A stretch of 31,795 bases of DNA, from positions 1-31,795 of the IMG/VR virus record IMGVR_UViG_3300031963_011159, one strand, 5' to 3'. Source of the DNA: a virus. The notes beneath the pieces are model-generated. The model saw nothing but the letters and a program-made list of their open reading frames with translations. It was not told where the DNA came from and made no database searches. Shown piece after piece: positions 15,001-24,528 of this stretch (within the stretch, counting starts at the first letter, position 1; each line of letters opens with the position of its first letter). Made by a program: the position numbers and the translations under genes.

Positions 15001-18000
15001 CATTAATGATTTTTGATCATTAACACCTACAGCAGCATAAGAACCTGAGGAATTTGCTTGAGACCATTTTAATTTAAATGTTCTCATTAATGAAGCTGGT
15101 TTTAATTGAGCTTCTTCAATAAGGTTGCGGTTATCAAAGCCAACATCACTATAGGTTGCTTGTACATCTCTTGTAGTAAAATTGTCTACAAGAATACCAT
15201 ATTTGGATCTTTCGAGACCATCAGCATCTAAAATTTTAGAATCGGCTGCGTTCTTTTCCAAATTTGTAAGAGCAACATAATACTCTAAACCTTTAATTCG
15301 TTTTTCAAACGCACCAATGTCATTCATTGTAAAACGGCGATTGTTTTTAAACTCTGCATTAATTTCTTTGACACTTTCTGTATAAGGAGGAATAGTCAAA
15401 GTATAAATCATCATATCGTTTGGATCGATAGGAGGTGGAATTGGTGTAACAGAAGATTTACCTGAAACAACCGAAAATTCTTTAGATGGTTTAACTACCA
15501 ATTTATCAATGCGACTTAAATAATATTCAAAACCAAGTTCTGCCGTATAATCTGGATCGGCATTGACAGCACCAGATATTGTTTCTGAAGCAATTTGTCG
15601 TGTTGGTCTAAAGTCTAAACAAGAACGCAAAGAAATTAATTTACCATCTTCATTACTTAAAAATTTGGACATTTCATCATAGGTGAAATTTGATCCAGTT
15701 TTTAAATAAGAATCAACAGTAAACAAACCAATATTTTGTGGTGATGGAGCAGCTTGATGTTTTAAATATTTGTATTGTACCAACAACGAAGAACCTGTTG
15801 GTGAACTATAACCACGCTTTAATTTAATTGTTGCATGGTCGTAATGTGTTTTACGTTGACCATTATCAAACTCATAATTATTAGTTACATCATAAGTTGC
15901 ATCTGTTAACATCGCAGTTGTTACATTGCCTGTGCCACGAGAATCTGTAATTCGAACAATCTCATAAACATCTGGTACCTGTAAACTAACAACAGTACCA
16001 GGAGTTTTTAATTGTTGCATTAGTGCTGCATTATTAAAGAATGTTGCACCAACATCTTGAAAAACGTAACCACCTGTAATAGTCGTTACAGTACCAGTAT
16101 TACCTGAAGATAATGAATTACCAGCAGTGTCTAAATTATAAGGAACTTTTGCATGTAAATCTGCACCTGTGGTAAGTGGTATCATTTGTTTACCACGAAT
16201 TGCACCAGATGTTCCATTTTCTGCATTGTTTACTTTTGTTGTAATAATGAAGTCTGCACGAACACCAGCAGTATCAAAATCGACAGTAATGGAGTTATTA
16301 CTTACAGCAGTAACAGTAAACAAATTATTAGCTAAACTTACAACAGTATTTGGTGCAATACCAGAAGCTGAATTTGATGTTGAATTGTAACGAATAAAGC
16401 AAATAATATTATTTAAAATTTGTGAATCGTTAAGAACACCTGGCGAACCTGCAAATGCAAAAGTATCTGTACCAGTTGTTGAAATTGTTAATGAACCCCC
16501 ACCGTCAGCAAGTTTATCAGAGTAAACTTTTCTAGCATAAAAATCCAAATTATTAATTGAACCAGCTTTAATAGATTCAAAAGGAGTATCAAATATTAAA
16601 CTTGTTTTTGATGGTTCAGTAATGTAGGCATCACCAGTTGCAACATCTTTAGAACTACTGTGAACATTGGCTGCAAAAGATAAAGATGATCCAGATTTTA
16701 CTGAAATTGATTCTGCCACTTTGAAGTCTGATTCGATAGAATAAGTATTTGAAGCAGGTATAAATGGTAACGCTTGAGAAAGTGTAATTGTTTGAGCTAC
16801 ACTATTAGATTCTCTGATTAAAATTGGTGCCAAAAATAGTCCTGCACCATCAGTAATTCTAAAGTACATATTAGCATAACAATTTGCTTGTGCTGTCGTT
16901 GAGAAAGAAGATTCCAATTCAATAACAGTATTTGTGGATCCAGAACTTGGTATAGTACCAATAATTGGTGTTGAGGTTACATCAAAAACATTTACATAAA
17001 AAGAATGTGAAGTGCCTACATCAGAGGCAAAAGATGTATTATATTTCATCATATCGGCACGGAGTGTACCAATTTTTGTCGAATTATATTCGTTAGATGA
17101 AGCTGGATTAATTGTATTAAAACTTGTACAATGTATATCAAGTTTTGGAAAGCTGGATATATCTAATGTGCCATAAGTATTAGCTACAACAATGTAACTA
17201 GAATAATTTGTTGGTAGATCATAATCAGATACATTGGCTGTAGTTCTTGCTCTAGGTATAGTTATACGAGTAGGTGCAATCGTTTGAACTTCGTAACCGC
17301 CAACATAGGCTTTACCTGGATCTAACACAGCTGTAAATGAATCTGCAATTAAATTATTGTTTGCATCGTAAGCTTCTTCTTCAAGCGATAACACAAAAGG
17401 ATCAACAGTATAATTACCTGATTCTTCAAATGTTCTACGTGCAAGTGTTTTTTCAATTTCACTATAAACCGGATAATTAATTTCTTTTGTTTTAACACCA
17501 TTGACAATTCTAATAACTTCAAAGAAAGAAGATTCATCGGTGGAATCTAATGTTCTTTTTGACAGTCTAGTTGCAATTTCAAATCGAGCAGCACCAGGAG
17601 CTTGATAATTAAAGGCACCTTGAGCAGGATCTAATAGTGAAGTATCATCAACCTCATCTATAATATTTTCTTCAAATTCAATACCAATTTTATATGAAGG
17701 TTGAGTGTTTATTGTTGTTGCATTGTAACCTATACGATAAAACAGTTCTAGTACTAGAAATTGTGGAACAACTTTTACAAAATTACCTTTAAAGTAATAA
17801 ACACCTTCCTGAATACTAGCAACATAGGATCGTCCTACGGCTGAAGTATCTTTTGCTTGAGCAAATATATTTTGCCCAAAAATTTTGATTTCATCATTTT
17901 CAGAAAATGTATCTGAACTTAAATACTTTAAAATTAAAATTGGATTTGTTGTACTATCATCAATTGCAATTACTTTAGCACGAACATTTTTACCAGAATT

Positions 18001-18297
18001 GTAACTTATAATAGTCTTATCGGTAAATTGAGTAACATCAATATCTTCATTATTATATTGAGTATTTAATATTAAGTAAAAGGCACGATCATCTAAAGAG
18101 ATTTTACCACCAACAATTGGACTACCACTTTTGAAAATGTGGTTGCCAAATTTTTCAATTTGGCTTGATAAGATTGTTTGTAATTGAGTTAATTCACGGG
18201 CTTGAACAGAATATCCAGGCCTGAAAAGAACTCGCATGTAATTCTTATCTTCGTCAAAATCATCATAGTATGGATCGTAATTAAAAAAAGTAGTCAT
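12097..18297 (-). CDS. Giant DUF4815-type tail/baseplate protein
   Basis: The protein has 2066 residues, the largest in the window. The N-terminus (Y-D-P-Y-Y-D-D-F-D-E-D-K-N-Y, then P-G-Y-S-V-Q-A-R-E-L-T-Q-L-Q-T) is characteristic of DUF4815 proteins of T4-like marine phages, which are virion structural proteins placed where T4 has its gp9-gp12 wedge and fibre genes. Around residue 1560 is W-R-V-D-P-L-A-Q-T-F-F-V-D-P, a conserved element of these proteins. About residues 1845-1922 form a G-x-G-Y beta-repeat module also seen in gp6, gp8 and the gp7-position protein. The start has AGAGG 5 bases upstream. It is probably a multi-domain baseplate-attached fibre or gp10-like wedge component; the exact role is inferred from position. 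Confidence 0.85.
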   Translation of the reverse strand: MTTFFNYDPYYDDFDEDKNYMRVLFRPGYSVQARELTQLQTILSSQIEKFGNHIFKSGSPIVGGKISLDDRAFYLILNTQYNNEDIDVTQFTDKTIISYNSGKNVRAKVIAIDDSTTNPILILKYLSSDTFSENDEIKIFGQNIFAQAKDTSAVGRSYVASIQEGVYYFKGNFVKVVPQFLVLELFYRIGYNATTINTQPSYKIGIEFEENIIDEVDDTSLLDPAQGAFNYQAPGAARFEIATRLSKRTLDSTDESSFFEVIRIVNGVKTKEINYPVYSEIEKTLARRTFEESGNYTVDPFVLSLEEEAYDANNNLIADSFTAVLDPGKAYVGGYEVQTIAPTRITIPRARTTANVSDYDLPTNYSSYIVVANTYGTLDISSFPKLDIHCTSFNTINPASSNEYNSTKIGTLRADMMKYNTSFASDVGTSHSFYVNVFDVTSTPIIGTIPSSGSTNTVIELESSFSTTAQANCYANMYFRITDGAGLFLAPILIRESNSVAQTITLSQALPFIPASNTYSIESDFKVAESISVKSGSSLSFAANVHSSSKDVATGDAYITEPSKTSLIFDTPFESIKAGSINNLDFYARKVYSDKLADGGGSLTISTTGTDTFAFAGSPGVLNDSQILNNIICFIRYNSTSNSASGIAPNTVVSLANNLFTVTAVSNNSITVDFDTAGVRADFIITTKVNNAENGTSGAIRGKQMIPLTTGADLHAKVPYNLDTAGNSLSSGNTGTVTTITGGYVFQDVGATFFNNAALMQQLKTPGTVVSLQVPDVYEIVRITDSRGTGNVTTAMLTDATYDVTNNYEFDNGQRKTHYDHATIKLKRGYSSPTGSSLLVQYKYLKHQAAPSPQNIGLFTVDSYLKTGSNFTYDEMSKFLSNEDGKLISLRSCLDFRPTRQIASETISGAVNADPDYTAELGFEYYLSRIDKLVVKPSKEFSVVSGKSSVTPIPPPIDPNDMMIYTLTIPPYTESVKEINAEFKNNRRFTMNDIGAFEKRIKGLEYYVALTNLEKNAADSKILDADGLERSKYGILVDNFTTRDVQATYSDVGFDNRNLIEEAQLKPASLMRTFKLKWSQANSSGSYAAVGVNDQKSLMLSYANTAFASQPYATKSIPVASALFANFKGNIKLLPEYTGDVDTNHTAKVTINSAQGLENAFNFVNDAFKYISDQNPTWVNDKDNPFAKVVDSKWFETVTTVDNRTIGLGGNSFGNLQTTTDRVYVQKGAELNMKQISSSTTEVDLGTYVTDLAIQPYIKPRDITFVGTSLKPNARFYAFFDDVSVDEYIVIPNKLQVTSGVHSNTIFVSGEIALIANNGSDLAFNIASYLAGGTNYDMVIVSNSERGSSNVSVINETGKPLSSKVIYGLESKSTYAIASVLDHRSGLTRGVGPNTITLASDAPSVNIAGNTLTLVHETGSYEGHGREFTVVAYNTSTKVATVTETTTTAEQAATSWTYSIGYNSANKLGDISGVFYPPVATFRNGERNFRLTESFSNTYDADAISFAEKTFVSSGIKVNKTNLLNTVYNVDVGVKFVGNATSPLLQSTTSREVVTSTWRVDPLAQTFFVDPEVYPNGLFVENVKLFFSAKDDSNIPVNIQIRPTVNALPSSDFSYPESVVTKYPFEINTTATPDFASDTSYTKFTFGSPVFLKPGLYALVVLTDSPQYSLWVAEKGGTTVNNQYVSVNPYVGTLYKSQNAMEYVPYLNEDLMFSLDRCLFTSSPATFVLENEKQSSKYYIDKFRLIQKHLETESDNPFTMDYKFISKVIDGAKETNYRDLLPFVTYSMGDDDLYVAGSRRKELQNQGDFKIALTIASTDDAVSPLISLESVYLNAWENFLDNSEINSDDFNIIAPGGGYSNSNTVTITSNTGTGALVYLVTNGAAGNVVGVNVAATGSGYYDDFTISIPGIGSGAITSNASIVLNSEFDSAGGPSLARYITKPITLADGFDAGDLRVFLSANKPGTTEVHVYYKVLSGSDATPFKDRPYLKMECYNPTTAASLTTEDFREYEYRPSLTSDVITYSTDTGVTYDSFKTFAIKIVMTSTDPSIVPKVKDLRVIALPSA

Positions 18298-18305
18298 TTA
18301 TTCCT

Positions 18306-19646
18306 CTAGAAACTTAAAATGAATCGTATTCTATCTATTTGGTCTGCATCTCTTGTAATAGGTGTTTTATCTGAAACATATAAAATTTTACCCGAATATA
18401 ATTCTAGTGATGGATCAGTTTTATTTATGGCTACTCGGATAGAGCCACTCGATTGTCCTTTAATAGGTTCATTTGTGGCCAATGTACCATTTACATTATT
18501 AACATAAAGTAAATTATTGGTTTCATCAAATGAAATTACTTCTGCACTAAACGTTGATGATGCATAATCAACACCTTGAAAAACTATTTCATCATTATTA
18601 TAATTGCCTACACCAGCTGAAGTTTTAATTTTTGTATATAAAGTATACAATTCATCTGATGCTAAAGTTGTTGTTCCATATTCATATGGATTTTTTATAA
18701 TTACAACTTCACGATATTCGTTTTCTGTAGGAAAAACACCAGATTCACTACCATCAAAATCAACATTAAATATGATGGTGTTGGCATAAAGTTCTTCTAC
18801 TGGATCGTAGCCGTGTCCGTTTTGTGGTGAAAGAATAACTTCAGCCGCAGCTGAGGTTCCAATACCACCAGCAACATCTCTAAAAGTCAAATTTGCTTTG
18901 GTGTAATCCGAACCTCTATTCTGAATCGTAACACCTGCAATTTTACCATTGGCCACATTGGCTTTTAAAATTGCTCCAGTACCATCACCTGTAATTGTGA
19001 TTATGTCTTGCGATGAACCATCAGTATAATTATTTCCAGTATTTGTAACTCGTACTATATCTATACTTCTATTTACAGCAGCCGCTCTAACAAATCGATT
19101 GTATAAAACAGGTAAATAATCATTTGTTAAGAACTTTTGTTTTTGTTGAGCAGTTAAAGTGTACATATATTTCCACTTATAACCATCAGCAGTTAAAAAG
19201 AAAGGTTCTTCTAAAGATGTAGAAGATAAAGATAATTGTGGTTCACTAGTCGATGCAGCTGCATTGTTATTCCATAAACATTTAAAAACTTGATCTTTAG
19301 AGTTTAAAACATAAAAATTTGTACCAGCTGGACATACTGTACAACCAGCAAATCTATAAACTGTACCTGTTGTCCAATTTACTCTAGGTACAACAAAAGA
19401 TGCATTTTCTTGTGATATTCTTTTTGCAACCATTCCACGATCATAATAGGTATTCAAATCTCTAATAGCTTGACCTGGTGTTGGAGCAATTTCAGTACCA
19501 GTATTCCAAACAGTTTCTTTTCCCAAAGACACAAACATGTAAGATTTTCTATTTGCTGGAAGGTATGAATTTGCACTCACATCTAGTAAATCATAGATGC
19601 TTTGTGCCAATAGTGTGGAAAATTGGAAAGTCAGTAAGGAAGCCAT
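18306..19646 (-). CDS. gp8: Baseplate wedge protein gp8
   Basis: The protein has 446 residues against 334 in T4. The first 180 residues match gp8: Y-M-F-V-S-L-G-K near 36, then a long loop region and D-G-Y-K-W-K-Y-M-Y-T-L near 155, followed by a helix and L-P-V. The extra length is largely a G-x-G-Y module at about residues 190-270 (T-G-N-N-Y-T, G-D-G-T-G-A, N-R-G-S-D-Y-T). gp8 forms dimers bridging gp6, gp7 and gp10 in the T4 wedge. A NATAAATA motif lies 5 bases before the start codon. It is followed after 8 bases by the DUF4815 gene. Confidence 0.85.
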   Translation of the reverse strand: MASLLTFQFSTLLAQSIYDLLDVSANSYLPANRKSYMFVSLGKETVWNTGTEIAPTPGQAIRDLNTYYDRGMVAKRISQENASFVVPRVNWTTGTVYRFAGCTVCPAGTNFYVLNSKDQVFKCLWNNNAAASTSEPQLSLSSTSLEEPFFLTADGYKWKYMYTLTAQQKQKFLTNDYLPVLYNRFVRAAAVNRSIDIVRVTNTGNNYTDGSSQDIITITGDGTGAILKANVANGKIAGVTIQNRGSDYTKANLTFRDVAGGIGTSAAAEVILSPQNGHGYDPVEELYANTIIFNVDFDGSESGVFPTENEYREVVIIKNPYEYGTTTLASDELYTLYTKIKTSAGVGNYNNDEIVFQGVDYASSTFSAEVISFDETNNLLYVNNVNGTLATNEPIKGQSSGSIRVAINKTDPSLELYSGKILYVSDKTPITRDADQIDRIRFILSF

Positions 19647-19651
19647 AGTTC

Positions 19652-19659
19652 TATTTATT
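19652..19659 (-). promoter_or_regulatory. Late-promoter-like octamer before gp8
   Basis: The minus strand reads AATAAATA, matching the T4-type late promoter -10 element (TATAAATA; NATAAATA in cyanophages). It overlaps the end of the upstream gene, and five bases separate it from the gp8 ATG. With usual T4 geometry the transcript would start at or next to the ATG, giving a leaderless mRNA, so it may be real or a chance AT-rich match. Confidence 0.4.
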
Positions 19660-22456
19660 CAACTTTTTGAAGGATTGTGGTGACTAAGTTTGCGGTAGTT
19701 GTAAATGATCCAGAAACCAAAATGGTATTGGCATTAACAAATGTAACGGTTCTTATATCGTCAAATACCACATTGATTGTTTGGTTATTTGCAGTAACAT
19801 TGATAGTATTTTGTGTCATCAAACTGGTGGTGTTTGTAACATAGGTTACAGTTTCAGTATTTCCACTTGAAATAAAAATGGTATCACCATCTTGTACATC
19901 ATTAATGAAGGTTGTTAAGTTACCTGTAACCACATTTGATGTGGACGCCACATTTACTGTACCATTAACTCGTTTAGATAAGGTTGTAAGAATAACCATA
20001 TCACCAACATTTACGGTATTTGCAAGATTAGGTGACGCTCCTGTAGCAACCATATTGTTCGAACCACTTCGAATGTTGAAGGTATTTGCAAGTTCGGTTT
20101 TAATAATGTTGATTGTGGTTAGTGATGTATTTGCTACATCCTCAGTATGAGAATTTATTCGGTTAACAAATGTTTTGGTTCCTAATGGATGTACAATTTC
20201 ATTCAATGATTTCTTAAATTTGTTGTAATCATTTTCCGTTTGAATTTGATATGAGAAATTGTGGTATTTTGTACCATCTTGTATTTTTTTGTCGGAACTA
20301 GGTTGGCCATCCGTATTCAAATAAATTCCAGGATAACGAATCAAACCATTTTCAAATCTGGCAGTTGCTTTTGCTTTGCCATCTCCATAATATAATACAG
20401 AATTAACATTTGCTTTTACGGCATTATCGGCCGATGAAATCTGTATTTGATTATTAAGAGTGCCTTTATAATTAAAGATACGCAAAAGTCCACTTGAGGG
20501 AGTAAATTTCTCAACAAAAGCTGTAAATGTGGCATTACTACTTGAATTTCCTTGATAAATTATAGTATTGGAAACAAATAATTGTCCTGAAGTAACATTT
20601 GATACGGTCAAATCCGCATTTCTTAAAGATATTGTTGGAGCGCTAACATAGTCATAACCAAAACTAGAAATTCTGAGAGATGAAATAGATCCAATTTTTG
20701 TTGTAAATAAACTAACATCAACACCTTCACCTAAAATTTCAGTTACAGAAAGAACTGCATTTGAACCACTTGCTGTATTAACAGTAATCGTTGGTAAATT
20801 TGTTTGTGAATAACCTTCACCACCTTTAATTAAAGAACCATTGTCATTAAATGTGACGGTTTTGATGCCATTATTTCCAGCATGAAGTTGCGTAATTGAG
20901 GCATTTGCACCATAGCCAGAAGATCCTGTGAACACCAAGTATTCACCAACATTGTAATTTGATCCACCATTAGTGATTCGAATTCTGCCTAAAGAACCAA
21001 CTTCATTAATTGGCCTTCTAAATATTTTATAAACATCTACAGCACCAACATCATTTTCAAAATTATCACCTTCTAATGTGATTGTATTTGTTGTTACTGA
21101 TTCTATATTCCTAATTTCTTCAAATTTATTAGGAGAATTTAAACGAACTGTATCACCAGCTTCAAAAGAAACGGTTAAATTTTGCGAACTATCATTTATA
21201 GTTTTTGTTCCTTTTAATAAGGATGTAGATGAAATAATTAGTGAGTCAGCTATGTCTTCCAAATAATAACTATAAAATTTAGCTAAAGGTAAAGACTTAT
21301 AACCACCACCAGATCCATCTGTTGTAACATAAGAAATTGGGAATACATTTAGTGTTTGGGTTGTAGTAATAAAACTAATTTGGCAATTTTCAATATTTGC
21401 GGTATTTGCTGCACCATCTAATGTTAAAGTATGAATGGTCTCAATTGCAACATTGCTTACATTGACTAGTCTTTGTGTATTTGTATCTACAAGAGAAATA
21501 GTTGCTTTAGATTCTTGACCTAAAACCGAATCTTTAAAACCACCAACAAAATCAATTAATGAACTATTTACAATGTCTGGTGATCGGAATCCAAACCCTC
21601 CATCATTAACAGCCACTTGAATGATCGATCCTTTTGTAACTGATCCTACAGTAGCAATAGCACCAACAGGTGTTTGATTGACTGGTGGAGTTGGATTTAG
21701 TCCTCCAACAATTGAAACCGGATCACCATCATAACCTATTGTTGGATCATATGCATTATAAAATAAACCTCTAAATTCAGGATTAATTTTAATTTCAGAC
21801 AATGATCCAATCAAACGACCACTTACTGAAATTGGCGTTCCATTGGAAATATATGTGGCAGAAATTGTTTCTCCCGTTTGAAATAGTTTCTTAACATTTG
21901 AAACAAACATTTCAACATATTGAATACCTAATTGTCGATCAATTGATCTTGTGACACTTTCGACAATTGCTGTAGACTTTGATAAATCTCCAGTAACTTT
22001 TACGCCAACCAAATTAAAAATATTATTATCGCTGGTATCAACACGCAAAGACAATGGTAAAACCCATTTACCGTCCGAAGCAATTAATATTTCTTCTTTA
22101 GGATAATAAATTTCAATATCTTCATTATAAAAAATTCGAAATAGAAACTTAACGGATTGAGGAGTACCTTTTGCTCGGTAATATTGATTAATAAATTTTA
22201 AAAGAGTTGCTTTGTCTGATATAATTTCTTCAGGAAAATATGGTGCAAGTTCTTGTTTAATTAATTCAATATATGTGTTTGTTGCTAAATCCAAATCTTT
22301 TGATTCAGCAAAAAATTCGACAGCACTTAGAATTTGATTATTTGTTTTTGTCCATTCATAATACTTTTCTAAGAATGTGACAAATTTAGGGTAGTCTTCC
22401 CTTACAAATTCGGGTAGTTGTTTTTCAACTAATGAGGAAACTAATAGTTCGGACAT
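19655..22456 (-). CDS. Large baseplate wedge protein in the gp7 position
   Basis: The protein has 933 residues. The N-terminal 130 residues (L-P-E-F-V-R-E-D-Y-P-K-F-V-x-F-L-E-K-Y-Y-E-W, later Y-R-A-K-G-T-P-Q-S-V-K-F-L-F-R and E-D-I-E-I-Y-Y-P-K) form a helical domain recurrent in large myovirus baseplate proteins. The middle is beta-rich, with G-x-G-Y-type modules at about residues 485-612 and a weaker one near 285 (D-G-G-F-G-F). The gene lies between gp6 and gp8, exactly where T4 has gp7 (1032 residues), which with gp6 forms the wedge core. I assign it by position and size; direct homology to T4 gp7 cannot be shown by eye. It overlaps the gp6 stop by one base. Confidence 0.7.
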   Translation of the reverse strand: MSELLVSSLVEKQLPEFVREDYPKFVTFLEKYYEWTKTNNQILSAVEFFAESKDLDLATNTYIELIKQELAPYFPEEIISDKATLLKFINQYYRAKGTPQSVKFLFRIFYNEDIEIYYPKEEILIASDGKWVLPLSLRVDTSDNNIFNLVGVKVTGDLSKSTAIVESVTRSIDRQLGIQYVEMFVSNVKKLFQTGETISATYISNGTPISVSGRLIGSLSEIKINPEFRGLFYNAYDPTIGYDGDPVSIVGGLNPTPPVNQTPVGAIATVGSVTKGSIIQVAVNDGGFGFRSPDIVNSSLIDFVGGFKDSVLGQESKATISLVDTNTQRLVNVSNVAIETIHTLTLDGAANTANIENCQISFITTTQTLNVFPISYVTTDGSGGGYKSLPLAKFYSYYLEDIADSLIISSTSLLKGTKTINDSSQNLTVSFEAGDTVRLNSPNKFEEIRNIESVTTNTITLEGDNFENDVGAVDVYKIFRRPINEVGSLGRIRITNGGSNYNVGEYLVFTGSSGYGANASITQLHAGNNGIKTVTFNDNGSLIKGGEGYSQTNLPTITVNTASGSNAVLSVTEILGEGVDVSLFTTKIGSISSLRISSFGYDYVSAPTISLRNADLTVSNVTSGQLFVSNTIIYQGNSSSNATFTAFVEKFTPSSGLLRIFNYKGTLNNQIQISSADNAVKANVNSVLYYGDGKAKATARFENGLIRYPGIYLNTDGQPSSDKKIQDGTKYHNFSYQIQTENDYNKFKKSLNEIVHPLGTKTFVNRINSHTEDVANTSLTTINIIKTELANTFNIRSGSNNMVATGASPNLANTVNVGDMVILTTLSKRVNGTVNVASTSNVVTGNLTTFINDVQDGDTIFISSGNTETVTYVTNTTSLMTQNTINVTANNQTINVVFDDIRTVTFVNANTILVSGSFTTTANLVTTILQKVE

Positions 22457-24528
22457 TATAGACTATTCATTTCTATAACAACACTTGTTGGATCTTCACT
22501 ATCAAAGGCCAACATTTTGTTTTGCTGTGATGAAATAACAGAAATTTGTGGTCTAATATTAACAGATAATTCTCCAAAATCATTTGCAACATCTGTTGGA
22601 TTAAAGTTATTAATATAAATTTTTCCTGTATAATAATCAATTGATCCTATAACACCAAAATTGGCACCATAGTTCAAAATTACTTTTGTATTTTCATTTG
22701 TTACTTCATCTGGTTTATAGTAAACAATTCTTAATTGGCCATAACGACCTTCTAATACTGCCGAAGCGGCACCTAACTGTCCACCACCTCCAATAATTCT
22801 TACTGTAGCTGTAGTATAACCAACACCTGGATTTGTTACTGTAACTTTAGAAAGTTTAGAATTAACTATGGTCGCAATAGCAGTTGCTCCTTGTCCATCA
22901 CCAATAATTTCAACTGTTGGTGTTGTCATATAATTAATGCCTGGATTTGTAACAGTAATTGATTCAACACCGGTAAAAGAAGATGGTACTTCTTCTAAGA
23001 AAGATTGTCTTGAAATGCCTTCTTCATCCAACATTGTAAATTCTGGATTTGAGTATAGATTGTCTGATGTAGTTCCTTTTTGTAAAGGAACACCATAGTC
23101 TAAAATATAACTATTAGAATTGATTAAATCAGGTCTAAATTTTTTAGTTAAAAATAATTCCAATTCATTTGATTGAATTGCAGAATCTAAATTATCAATT
23201 CTAGAACTCAATATAGATGATTTAAAAATTGAATTAAAAGTATTTAAATTATCATTACAATAATTTTCAATTTCTGTTTGTATAGAAGATTTTAATGTAT
23301 TAGTATTACTAATTGTTTTTGTTGGATCATAATAAACTTTAGAAATTAATTTTAAAAAGTTATAATCAATATCAACAATTTCAGGTGTTACTGTAAGAAT
23401 ACTAATTGGCTTAATGATCTTTTCTTTAACAAATTCTTTTTCGGCATCTGTTACTTCAAAACCTTCTTTTGGTTTTGCAGAAATAAAAACTTTACCATAA
23501 ATTGGAGGATCATTTTCTTCTCCACCCCAAACATTGACAGCTTCAAACTGTGGATATTTTTGTTGAATGAGTTTGATATAATCGTTTTTTGTTACCGCAC
23601 GATTTTGTGAAGTAAATTGTAATGGAGCTGCAAACTTAATTTGATCAACTGTTTCTCTTGGTGCTCCACCAGAAGCAGCCAATGTTGAATTGACAATAAA
23701 TGTTGAATACCCACCAATCGTGGAAGTCGCAATAAAACTGTTAGCTTTGTTTGCTAAGTCACCATTCGTAATTAAGTATTTTACTGAAACAATGCTTCCA
23801 TCAGGTATTTTTTTACCTAAAACATTATTACCAAAATAAATTTCATACTTGTTATTTTGGCCTTCTTGTATATAATATACTTCAGAGGTTGAATCTATAT
23901 CTAAAGCATCAGTATTCAATGTATAAACTGTAGATGTTGAATTTGAAATTGATTCCCTTACACTAACTTTAATTGTTGAGGTATCAATATTAATATCCGG
24001 TAAAGTAAAAATTTGTTTTGGATTGGAAGCTTCAACATGTGTAAAACTATATGTTGCTAATTGGCCTTCATAAATTTTCAAATTAGTAAATACAAAGTTA
24101 TTACCAGTTTTTGAAACTGTCGTATCTTCTAATGTAATGAAATTGTAGGATTTACTATCAATTAAATTTGAAAGGAAAATATAACCTTCAGGTAATGTTA
24201 ATGAACCTGGCGTTGAAGATAAAGAATCAACTGAAAAATTAATTTTAGCTAAAGGTGCCGATGCAGAACGTGGAGTATAACCAAATCGTTTAGCATGAGA
24301 TACAACAGAGTTTCTTAATATTGCAGAATCTAAAAAAGATTCATTTGCCAACATATTCAAATAATATGAATTGTAATGCGTATTATAGGCAAGAATATCC
24401 AAAAGAACATTTAAACCTGCTCCTTCGAAATCATAATCAGAAAACTCGGATTGTTGTTTTAAAAAACTTTTAAGATTAGATTTGAGTGTATCAAAATCTA
24501 AATCGGTTACATTTAAACGGTCTGCCAT
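22456..24528 (-). CDS. gp6: Baseplate wedge protein gp6
   Basis: The protein has 690 residues against 660 in T4. The N-terminus (D-F-D-T-L-K-S-N-L-K-x-F-L, Y-D-F-E-G-A-G-L-N-V-L-L-D-I-L-A-Y-N-T-H-Y-N) is the strongly conserved gp6/gpJ-type domain that shapes the inner baseplate ring. V-x-V-W-G-G-E-E-N-D-P-P near residue 330 is also typical. Residues 522-594 are a G-x-G-Y beta-repeat insert (T-N-P-G-I-N-Y, G-D-G-Q-G-A-T-A, T-N-P-G-V-G-Y) between conserved parts; after it, R-Y-G-Q-L-R-I-V-Y-Y begins the C-terminal domain. The start overlaps the gp25 stop and the end overlaps the gp7-position gene, each by one base. Confidence 0.93.
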   Translation of the reverse strand: MADRLNVTDLDFDTLKSNLKSFLKQQSEFSDYDFEGAGLNVLLDILAYNTHYNSYYLNMLANESFLDSAILRNSVVSHAKRFGYTPRSASAPLAKINFSVDSLSSTPGSLTLPEGYIFLSNLIDSKSYNFITLEDTTVSKTGNNFVFTNLKIYEGQLATYSFTHVEASNPKQIFTLPDINIDTSTIKVSVRESISNSTSTVYTLNTDALDIDSTSEVYYIQEGQNNKYEIYFGNNVLGKKIPDGSIVSVKYLITNGDLANKANSFIATSTIGGYSTFIVNSTLAASGGAPRETVDQIKFAAPLQFTSQNRAVTKNDYIKLIQQKYPQFEAVNVWGGEENDPPIYGKVFISAKPKEGFEVTDAEKEFVKEKIIKPISILTVTPEIVDIDYNFLKLISKVYYDPTKTISNTNTLKSSIQTEIENYCNDNLNTFNSIFKSSILSSRIDNLDSAIQSNELELFLTKKFRPDLINSNSYILDYGVPLQKGTTSDNLYSNPEFTMLDEEGISRQSFLEEVPSSFTGVESITVTNPGINYMTTPTVEIIGDGQGATAIATIVNSKLSKVTVTNPGVGYTTATVRIIGGGGQLGAASAVLEGRYGQLRIVYYKPDEVTNENTKVILNYGANFGVIGSIDYYTGKIYINNFNPTDVANDFGELSVNIRPQISVISSQQNKMLAFDSEDPTSVVIEMNSL

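Noticed and set aside
16169-16390. Plus-strand open frame opposite the DUF4815 gene
   Set aside because: Low-complexity hydrophobic translation typical of an antisense shadow, without start signals or neighbours on that strand.
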